A program made the position numbers and the translations under genes. A stretch of 64,000 bases of DNA, from positions 629,448,995-629,512,994 of the forward strand of contig CM053028.1 of the NCBI GenBank assembly GCA_028564925.1, read 5' to 3'. Below, piece after piece: positions 52,515-61,150 of this stretch (position 1 is the first letter of the stretch; every line of letters begins with the position of its first letter). Under the pieces are notes generated by a model. It had not been told where the DNA came from. It was given only the letters and a program-made list of their open reading frames with translations, and made no database searches. Origin of the DNA: Lithobates sylvaticus. Its lineage: Eukaryota > Chordata > Amphibia > Anura > Ranidae.

Positions 52515-53232
52515 GTACGGTCCATGATGCCTGCTGCCAGCGCCTGCAGCGCTGCGTCGGGCACATCGAGGCGATAGCCATAGCCGTACACGGCAATGAT
52601 GGCGTAGGGCTGTCCGGCGCGCAGGTTCAGCAGGGCGCGCATGCGCGAGATATGCGTGTCCAGCGAGCGCGACTGCACTTCGGCGTTGTGTCCCCACACG
52701 GCTTCGCGCAGGTGCTCGCGCGACAGCAGCCGGCCCTGGTTCTGGGGAACAGGGTCAGGGCCAGCGTTGTACTCGCGGTGCGTCACCTCGATGGGCTGGC
52801 CGTGCATTTCCAGGCTGTTGGTGGTGGTGAGGAAACGGTAGGGGCCGAACTCCAGCACGCTTTGGAGTTCACCGGATAGGGCGGCGCAACAGGGCGGCCA
52901 TGCGCGCGCGCAACTCGGCATGGCGCACGGGCTTGACCATGAAGTCGTCGGCGCCGCAGGACAGGCCCTCGACGATGTCGCCTCTTCGCTGCGGTGGGTG
53001 ATGATGAGAATGGGCAGCTCGCGGCTTTGACATGGCCACGCGCCATCGCACCAGGTCCGTTCCTTCCATGTCCGGAGGTGCCAGTCCACGATCAGCAGTC
53101 GAAGCTCTCGCGGCGAAGCTCCAGTTGCAGGCCGAGCCGTCTGGTAGGTGTGGCAGCTGTGGCCCGTCTCCAGCGCGACCTGACGCCCAGCATCTCAGTT
53201 GCAGCGGATCATCGTCCAGCAGCTATACGCAT
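52515..53232 (-). CDS. OmpR-family response regulator
   Basis: About 235 codons. ATG 53232 (MRIA, then LDDDPLQLR) gives the acidic pocket, FDxLLIVDWHLRTWKERT holds the phospho-acceptor Asp, ELPILIITHRSEE and SCGADDFMVKPVRHAELRAR follow with the conserved Lys. The winged helix shows EVTHREY, NQGRLLSREHLREAVWGHNA, EVQSRSLDTHISRMRALLNL and YAIIAVYGYGYRLD. The stop was not resolved; the end is placed at the start of the LysM-FecR gene. First gene of the three-gene signalling operon. Confidence 0.85.
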
Positions 53233-53325
53233 CCAATGTCCTTTCACGCACGCGCCGCAATCCCGGCGCCGAGCCCCGCGGCAAGACTGCCGCAAATAGG
53301 CGGTTTTCTCAAGCGAAGCTTACCC

Positions 53326-54635
53326 TTACTCTGCGGCATCGCGCAGTTGCTGCAGGGCGGCCAGCACCAACTGGGGGTCTGCGGGCTGCAGCCGGGGGCT
53401 GCAGTGCGGACAGGGCCGTCTCGCCTTCCCTTGCAGCTGGCCGATGGCCTGGCCGGCTTCCTTGGGGGCGTCGAAGCCCCAGACTTTGCAGCAGCAGCTG
53501 GCCGTCGGCGGCGACGAGCTTGAAAGTAGAGAACTTGCCGTCGGCCTTCGCGGTGTATTGCTTGAAACTGGGGCGAGGAGCCTGCCTGGCGGCCTTGGCC
53601 TTGGCGGCCACGGGCGCCTGTGCAGGCTGCGCAGCGCCGACGGCCGAGCGCAGTTCGCGGATCAGGGGCAGGGTCTCGCGGCGGGCCTTGGCGGCGCCGG
53701 CCTGCAGGATGTCTCTCCAGCTCGGCAGGGTGGGCCACCAGGTGCTCGTAGCGCTCGCGCATGGGGGCCAGCTCGCGGTCGATGCGCTCGAACAGCTGGA
53801 CAGCTGCTTGGCATCGCCCCAGGCAATGCCTTCGGCGTACTGGCCGGCGCAGCGCCTCGGTTTCCTCTTCGCTGGCAAAGCCCTGGTAGATCTGGAACAG
53901 GGCCGAGCCCTCGACTTCCTGGGCTCGCCGGGCGTGCGCGAGTCGGTGGTGATGCTGCCGATGAGCTGCGCAGCTGCTCGCGCGAGGAGAACAGCGCGAT
54001 GGTGTTGTTGTAGCTCTTGCTCATCTTGCGACCATCCAGGCCGGGCAGCGTGGCCACGTTCTCCTCGACCTGCGCCTCGGGCAGCGTGAAGACTCGCCGC
54101 CGTAGATGTGGTTGAAGCTGGAGGCCATGGTCGCGCGCCATCTCGCTGTGCTGGACCTGGTCGCGGCCCACAGGCACCTTGTGCGCATTGAAGGCCAGGG
54201 ATGTCGGCCGCCATGAGAGGGGGTACATGAAACAGGCCGGCGGTCACGCCGTCATCGGTCTCGGTGCCCGTCCGCATGGTTCTTGTCCACGGCCGCCTTG
54301 TAGGCGTGGGCACGGTTGAGCAGGCCCTTGCGGTCACGCAGGTCAGCAGCCAGCACAGCTCAGGGATCTCGGGAATGTCGGACTGGCGGTAGAAGGTCAC
54401 ATGCTCGGGGTCCAGCCGGCCGCCATCCCCGCTGGCCGCGATCTCGATGGTGGAGCGCTGCACGCGTGCGGTCCCTGTCATTTGATCAGGGCGTGGTAGT
54501 CGGCCAGGAAGTAGAAGTTCTCGACCTCGCGCGAGCGGCTGGCCGCGATGGCCGTGCTGCAGCATGGCCGGCAATAGTTTGCCGAATGTGCGGGGTTCCG
54601 CTGGAGTGATGCCGGTGAGAAACGATGGTGCTCAT
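53326..54635 (-). CDS. trpS: Tryptophanyl-tRNA synthetase
   Basis: Class I synthetase charging tRNA-Trp. ATG 54635 (MSTIV) leads to TPSGTPHIGNY-type HIGH-like motif (SGTPHIRQ in the raw frame). Then VQRSTIEIAASG, LDPEHVTFYRQSDIPEIPEL, CWLLTCVTA, TETDDGVTAGLFMYPLLMAA-like text, FNAHKVPVGRDQVQHSEMAR, VEENVATLPGLDGRKMSKSY with the KMSKS loop, and RRQYAEGIAWGDAKQL. A C-terminal extension after about residue 345 (RPSFKQYTAKADGKFSTFKL; LVAADGQLLLQS) gives the longer betaproteobacterial form of about 435 codons. TAA at 53326. Confidence 0.94.
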
Positions 54636-54700
54636 GACGGGAGGCTTACGACAGGCAAGAGAGAAAAACAGGGAGCCGCAGAGACAGCCGGTGGGCCGTT

Positions 54701-55406
54701 CTACAGCGCGTTCAGCGCAGCAAGCGCGAATCAGCGGGGGTCAGCGCGGAAGTCGATCACGGCGTAGCCCAGGTCCATCAGCGGGCGCAGCCACAGGCTG
54801 CCGACCACGCGGCGCGATGACCAGGCCCATGACGATGAAAAGCCCAGGGCTCGATGCGTGACACCCACTGCGCTGACGCCCAGGCAGCAGGCCGACCAGG
54901 ATGCGGCCACCGTCCAGCGGCGGCAGGGGGGGGGGGGGCGCGGAAACAGGTTGAAGGCCCCATCACCAGATTGACCAGATGCCGGCACGGCACATTTCTA
55001 TGAAGAAGCGCTCGCCCCACGCCCGATCCCCCAGAACCACCAGCAGCACGCCCCACCAGGCAGGGCCTGCACGAAATTGGAGCCGGGCCTGCCAGGGGCC
55101 ACCCAGATCATGTCGCGCCTGGGGTTGCGCAACTGTCGAACGCACGGGCACGGGCTTGGCGTAGCCGAACAGAAAGGCGCCCGAGGTGGCGAAGTACAGC
55201 AGCAGCGGCCATCAGGATGGTGCCGATGGGGTCGATGTGCTTGATGGGGTTGAGCGTGATGCGTCCCATCATGGCGGCCGTGTTGTCGCCGAAGTGGCGC
55301 GCGGCATAGCCGTGGGCTGCCTCGTGCACCGTGATTCGCGAAGAGCATCGGGCAGGGCATAGATGAGTACGGTCTGGATGAGGTTGGAGATGTCCACGGC
55401 GGGCAT
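54701..55406 (-). CDS. Site-2 protease family (M50) membrane metalloprotease
   Basis: About 230 codons. MPAVDISNLIQTVLIYALPD starts it, followed by VHEAAHGYAARHFGDNTA with the HExxH zinc motif, MMGRITLNPIKHIDPIGTIL, GYAKPVPV, RRDMIWVALAGPGSNF-like text, FNLFPLPPLDGGRIL carrying the third zinc ligand in LDGGR, and a last helix FIVMGLVIA. The stop is uncertain: 54701 (NAL) or 54731. Cleaves membrane-embedded substrates; the target is unknown. Lies between trpS and the Sua5-type gene, its usual place in Burkholderiales. A 10-base G run at about 54928-54938 is probably inflated. Confidence 0.85.
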
Positions 55407-55596
55407 TGTCTCAGACGCTGGCCCACCTTGCCGCTGCAGCCGCAGAGCCCGTGCGCTGCGCTCTGGCCGCGTAGATATGGTGGTTCCCGCCGATTGCAAT
55501 GCCCATTCTGTGTTGCAAAATGAACAGCGATGAGATGGTTCCCTCAACAGGTTTTTCTCACCAAGGCCCTCGGGCCATATGTACAAGAGGTGGCAC

Positions 55597-56949
55597 GTGG
55601 GCGTTACTGGGCTTGGGCAGGGCTGCCGATAGGCTGGCGGCTGGTGATTGCGTTCGGCCGGTATCAATCTGCTGGTCTTCACGATGATGGCGGTCACGGT
55701 GTTTTCACACTGGGGCAGGCCGAGCAGGCGCTGGCGGCCGAGGTGGGCGACCACGGTGCCGAGCAGGCGCTTGTGCACACGCGCTGGTGGGTGCTGGGGC
55801 TGGGCGCTGCCGTTTGGTGCTGGCTCTGGTGGCCTGGTTCAGCCTGCGGGGGGAATCGTGCAGCGCGCTGGGTCAGGCCATCCTGATTGCCGAGACCGTG
55901 GCGGCCGGTGATTTGAGCCAGGAGTTTCTCGACCGAGCTGCAGGGCGACTTCGGCCGCCTGCTGGGCGCGCTGGGCACCATGGAGGACACGCTGACCGAG
56001 CTGGTCGGCCGCATCAAGCAGTCACGGATTCCATCGGCCTGTCGGCCGGCGAGATCGACGCCGGCAACTCCGACCTGTCGCGCCGCACCGAGGCCCAGGT
56101 CTCGGCGCTGGCCCAGACGGCCGCCAGCATGGAGCAGCTCACCGCCACCGTGCGCCAGAACGCCGACCGCGCGCATTCGGCCAGCGGCCTGGCGTCGATG
56201 CCTCGTCCACCGCCAAGCGTGGCGGGGCCGTGGTGAGCGAGGTGGTGCAGACCATGGAGGCCATCAGCGGCATCTCGCGCAAGATCGTGGACATCATCCT
56301 GGTCATCGAAGGCATCGCCTTGCCAGACCAATATCCTGGCGCTCATGCCGCCGTGGAGGCGGCGCGTGCGGGCGAGGCAGGGCGGGGCTTTGCCGTCGTG
56401 GCCAGCGAGGTGCGCAGCAGGCCTGGCCGGTCGCTCGGCCCGAGGCCGCCAAGCAGATCAGGAACTGATCACCACCAGCGTGCGCCAGGTGGAAGCGCGA
56501 GAGCCGGCCTGGTCAAACCAGGCGGGCGCCACCATGCAGGAAATCGTGGGCGCCGACTTGGGACAGGTATCGGCGGCCTGCTGGGCGAAATGTCGCAGGC
56601 GCTGCGCGAGCAAAGCGATGGGCATCGCCCAGGTCAACGCCCGCCGTGGGCCACATGGACAGCGCCACCCAGGAGAACGCAGCCCTGGTGCAGCAGGCCT
56701 CGCGCGCGGGCCTCGGCGTTGAGCGAGCGCGCCAGGATCTGGAGCAGGCGGTGGGCGCCTTCAAGCTCGATGACGAACCGAGTCTGCGGCGGGGCGCGGG
56801 GTTCTCGGCCAGCGCAGGCCAAGCCTGCGCTGGCCCGTCCGTTGCCGTGGCGTCCGCAGCAAGTTCGCCAAGTTCGCCAAGGCCCACAGCAGCGTGCGCC
56901 GACTCCTGCGGCCGGTCGCTGCAAGTCGCTGGAATTGGCGCAGCACTGA
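55597..56949 (+). CDS. Methyl-accepting chemotaxis protein
   Basis: About 450 codons with a short periplasmic part. After [12 protein letters not shown] (first helix, [15 protein letters not shown]-like) come [20 protein letters not shown] and a second helix [12 protein letters not shown]-like. A HAMP segment ([36 protein letters not shown]-like) and the signalling domain follow, with [39 protein letters not shown] and the hairpin tip [23 protein letters not shown] at 56947. GTG 55597 has RBS aagagg; ATG 55579 is the alternative. Stands divergent from the M50 gene. Ligand unknown. Confidence 0.88.
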
Positions 56950-56980
56950 TCTGCATTCTTTCTCGTCAGCGTCCCTTCAC

Positions 56981-57014
56981 AACACAAACGCCGGGCTTGC
57001 CCGGCGTTTGTGTT
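56981..57014. terminator. Strong bidirectional rho-independent terminator
   Basis: aacacaaacgccggg (56981-56995) and cccggcgtttgtgtt (57000-57014) form a 15-bp perfect stem with A and T flanks between the convergent chemotaxis and Sua5-type genes. Confidence 0.9.
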
Positions 57015-57055
57015 TCATGCGGTGCGGAGCATGGCCCCTGCTCGGGCCATCTTCG

Positions 57056-57697
57056 TCAGGCCATCTCAAGACCCAGGGCGTCCAGGCTGCCCTTTCCTGG
57101 CGCACCACGGTCGGCGGATTGCCCAGGGCCATGGGAACCAGGTCGATCACGGTGGTCGGCTCGAAGGGCAGGAGCCTGCATCGACGATGGCGTCAAGCTC
57201 GTGGGGGAAGCGCTCCAGGATGGCGTCCGCGTCGTGCAGGGCCTCGGTCTCGCCCGGCGGGATCAGCGTGGTGGCGATCAGCGGCTCGCCCAGTTGCTCC
57301 AGCAGCAGCTGCGTGCCCTTGCGGTCCGGCACGCGCAGGCCGATGGTCTTGCTCGAGGGATGGCTCAGGCGCTTGGGCACTTCCTTGGAGGCTTCCAGGA
57401 TGAAGGTATACGGCCCGGCGGCGTGGCCAGCTTGAGCAGGCGGTACTGGCGGTTGTCACGCGCGCATAGCTGGACAGCTCCGACAGGTCGCGGCACAGCA
57501 GCGTGAGATGGTGCTTGTCGTTGATCTGCCGGATGCGGCGAAGCCGCTCCACCGCAGGGCGGTCGTCCAGATGGCAGACCAGCGCGTAGGTGGAGTCCGT
57601 GGGAATGGCCAGGATGGCGCCCTGGCGCAGCATGTCGGCGGCCTGCTTGATGAGACGGGGCTGGGATTGTCGGGTGGGCTTCGAAGCGTAGGACCAT
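57056..57697 (-). CDS. Sua5/YciO/YrdC family L-threonylcarbamoyladenylate synthase-like protein
   Basis: About 213 codons. ATG 57697 (MVLRFEAHPT), then RLIKQAADMLRQGAILAIPT, DSTYALVCHLDDRPAVERLR, RIRQINDKHHLTLLCRDLSE, LSSYARV, GPYTFILEASKEVPKR-like text, LSHPSSKTIGLRVPDRKGTQ, LLLEQLGEPLIATTLIPPGE and VPMALGNPPTVVRQER-like text. TGA at 57056. The DSTYAL form and neighbours (PHP-type gene fragment, M50, trpS) indicate the YciO branch. The branch is related to the tRNA t6A-forming TsaC, and whether it shares that activity is unsettled. Confidence 0.88.
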
Positions 57698-57722
57698 GGT
57701 GTGCGTTGTTGGGGGGAGGAGC

Positions 57723-57794
57723 TCAGGCCAGCGTATGCGCTCGCTTCAGCAGTTCCCATACCGGCGTCAGCTGGCCCGGCAGGTCTGCCCCGAC
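57723..57794 (-). CDS. C-terminal fragment, probably PHP-domain phosphatase
   Basis: The last 23 codons of a leftward gene cut by the gap: VGADLPGQLTPVWELLKRAH ending TLA and TGA. In related genomes the gene here is the PHP-domain 3',5'-nucleotide bisphosphate phosphatase (YciV); I assign it by position only. Confidence 0.45.
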   Translation of the reverse strand, partial: VGADLPGQLTPVWELLKRAHTLA

Positions 57795-58294
57795 NNNNNN
57801 NNNNNNNNNNNNNNNNNNNNNNNNNNNNNNNNNNNNNNNNNNNNNNNNNNNNNNNNNNNNNNNNNNNNNNNNNNNNNNNNNNNNNNNNNNNNNNNNNNNN
57901 NNNNNNNNNNNNNNNNNNNNNNNNNNNNNNNNNNNNNNNNNNNNNNNNNNNNNNNNNNNNNNNNNNNNNNNNNNNNNNNNNNNNNNNNNNNNNNNNNNNN
58001 NNNNNNNNNNNNNNNNNNNNNNNNNNNNNNNNNNNNNNNNNNNNNNNNNNNNNNNNNNNNNNNNNNNNNNNNNNNNNNNNNNNNNNNNNNNNNNNNNNNN
58101 NNNNNNNNNNNNNNNNNNNNNNNNNNNNNNNNNNNNNNNNNNNNNNNNNNNNNNNNNNNNNNNNNNNNNNNNNNNNNNNNNNNNNNNNNNNNNNNNNNNN
58201 NNNNNNNNNNNNNNNNNNNNNNNNNNNNNNNNNNNNNNNNNNNNNNNNNNNNNNNNNNNNNNNNNNNNNNNNNNNNNNNNNNNNNNNNNNNNNN
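57795..58294. other. Assembly gap of exactly 500 N, bacterial-host junction
   Basis: 500 undetermined bases. The size differs from the 200-N gap on the left, which suggests two separate joining steps or programs. Bacterial coding DNA stops at its left edge and AT-richer, non-coding DNA begins at the right. Confidence 0.95.
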
Positions 58295-61150
58295 AATCAA
58301 AAACCAAAACAAATGCAAACTAAAAGTAATTCATCTTTGGAGTCGTCAAATCTAGATATATAGTCATTCTAATGTGTATACATATCTTAATTCCTTCCAT
58401 CCTTACATCCAAAGTGAGTAAGTGTCTCCTACTCCAATAAGTATACACTGCCAACTCACTCGACTCCCAATGACTGCCATCGTTCGTGAACAGGATTTTT
58501 CGCGCTTTAGTAGATCACACCTAAGAACATAGCAATGATCAGCTTAGATCATGCCAAAGAAGACGCGTCTGCAATGTGTATATTTGACATCTCGTCCAGC
58601 TATTCATCATGTAAATAGCAATGGAGCTACACAATAGTGTAACCGAGTTTCATTATATTAAGTACCAAGCTTTATTTCAGCGACCTTACGAAGGTAACAC
58701 TTCAACCATTTCACTCACATTGTCAAAAGTTAATAAGCAAGACGCGCCGCTTCACTCTCACTGTAATAAAACTGCACTGTTTGGCCTGTCTCATTTAAAC
58801 GGACAGGACTCTAGGTGTAGTCTAGCAGCTGCGAGTCACCGACTTGCCGTTGAAAGTACTACAACCCCCTGCCTTAAAAAGCGACCTCACTAATGCCTGG
58901 CACTCTAGGATCACACACCATAACTAAGACCAGTCTCACACGTTTTAGACTCTCGGCGACTTAGGACGTTTCGACTGGTGACGATTCTGAGCCTAGCTAC
59001 AGGCTACGCTCCCCCCCCATTATTTTTGACGATGGTACATGTATCGTGCAATTATAATGAACTAACTCATGGGGTCGGCACCCTGCCCGTGCCTTCCCGC
59101 CACCCCATACAGCAGCTTGTGTTTACCCCACTGTTAAAATTCATGAGAGGTACGGGAGGCCTACTTACCTGACAAACTCCTGGCTACGTTAGGTATGGCG
59201 GGGTCATGCGGGCGGCGGGTTATGATCAGGAATCCTTCAGCCCCCTTTAAGTAAAAGGGGCAGGCCCCACAGATACCTCGGCTTCTTTTTCAGCACCCAC
59301 GACGCTATGCTGATCTGCAGTATGATAGGGGTTATACAGCTTGCGTACCACCAACGCCGATTCTCCTGAGACGGGAGATAAAAATAGGTCATCAAAAAAG
59401 AATAAAAACAGCGAGACCATCATCAAGGTTTTTTACATGTAATTTGATGTAGATCAACGTACCGGGGGCCCTGAGCTTACCGACTTGCTTCCATCCCGAG
59501 CACCGCTCGCACCTGGCACTGTTACAACGGATATTATGTTGGGGTCCCGCTGGGAGCTGTGATGTCCGTATTCAGGGAACACAAGGGTCTTACATCCGTG
59601 TGTCTTAAACAATCACCACCGTGATCTCGCTTGTGACTTTCGTTGGCCTAACCTATGTCCTAATCTAAGTCATCGCGCAGCGCTTCTATCATCTAGCTTT
59701 TAACAAGCGGGATGAAAGAGAGCGTCAGTGTCCTAACTTGATCTGAAAATCTAAAGGTACGGAAGCGCGACCAGGACTGCCACCCCTTCCCAAAGGCACG
59801 TAAGTAAGCACCGCACCCCCCCAATGTTGAGCGGCTATCATGCGGTCCGTGGTAAACTGCGTTCAGGGGGGTCGAGAGCGCTCGACATTGTCCTCCTCAA
59901 CCACCCTCTTCCTCTGACTTGGCTCGCGGATCGCGTTCGACATCGGATAAAGGGGTTGGTATGGATCTGGGGGTGGGGGTGGGGGGGATTTTGTCCCGGC
60001 CGTAGAGGGGTTGACCTAGAATATCTATACGCTAGAACCGAAGAGGACCTTGGTAATCAGCTCCAGGAGGCGGGGTACCCATTGCCGTTTTGCTTATTAT
60101 TTTTAAATTTAAAAATTTGGCGCTGGAGTTTAGCCCCCTAACGAGAGCTGAATTATACTTCTGATGTGCCAACTGATGCCAACATGTCACACCTGTGCCA
60201 AGGGCCGACTTAGAAAGTCATGTTCAAAGTCGCCTTTGCCCATTTAGTTGTATTGAAGTTACGATCACCTGTCAGCTACGGATGTTCTTACATTGACTGC
60301 GAGTCTCTTGTCCAAGTTGACCTCCAAAATTCTCGGTTTTGACCAAACCAGTCGTGAACCGGAGGCTCTTTAGATGAGTCACCATACGGCTGTAATATTA
60401 TGTGCCTATGAGTTTAATAATCGTTATGCGTCCTGTTGCACAGTCTCTTTGATTATTTATTATTCATTGTCAATTACTAACCTGTTAACCACTAAAGTGC
60501 TATCTATCAAACGCTGATCCAACGTGGGTTTAGTGCAATGGATTCATGGGTGCACTACGTGGCATCACCTCTAAAGAAAGAGGGGAAAAATAATAATAGT
60601 AAAGATAGGGGAAAATGGAACAGAGGTAGAAATTGGCGGGAGGAGGGCATTGGGTAAGAATCTCGATCATGTTGTCTGTCATAGGTTGAGTCATGATGTT
60701 CTCCTATCCACGGCATGTGCCATCGCTCACCAGTTGTACATGTTTATGACTCGTCCCACTAGGCGTGTCACTTCAGAATCCTCGCTTGTCACTCCTCTCA
60801 CTATTAGCTCCATAATCTGTTTCTTGTCATAGACTGTGCTCTCACTTACCGGGAGGAGGCTCACGAATCTTCCATTCCTGTGCTATAGATGCAGCGTAGC
60901 TGCCATGCAATTATAGCTTGCCTTAGGGAGTTCAAAAGTTTTGGATCTGACTAGGTTCTGCAAAGGAATGACAGTTTTCGGATGTACGGGGATCCACTAT
61001 GTTTCCAGTAGTAGCGAATCAGGTTTATCGGGTGGTACCAGGGGGAGGGGCATTCTGGTGCCGGTTAGGTTATCAGCAGTAGCATTTTTAGGGCGTTGCG
61101 CGGCAGCAGATGAGGTTATGCGTACTCTTAATCATGCCTCCACTTTCCCC
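58295..61150. other. Unassigned non-coding DNA without CpG depletion
   Basis: About 2.85 kb with near-even base use, no long frame, no repeat structure and no recognisable homology. By hand count the 600 bases from 58441 hold about 26 CpG, close to what chance predicts at this base composition, which is unusual for vertebrate DNA. Isolated G or C runs occur (59012-59019, 59815-59822, 59969-59989). I see no gene. Confidence 0.5.
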
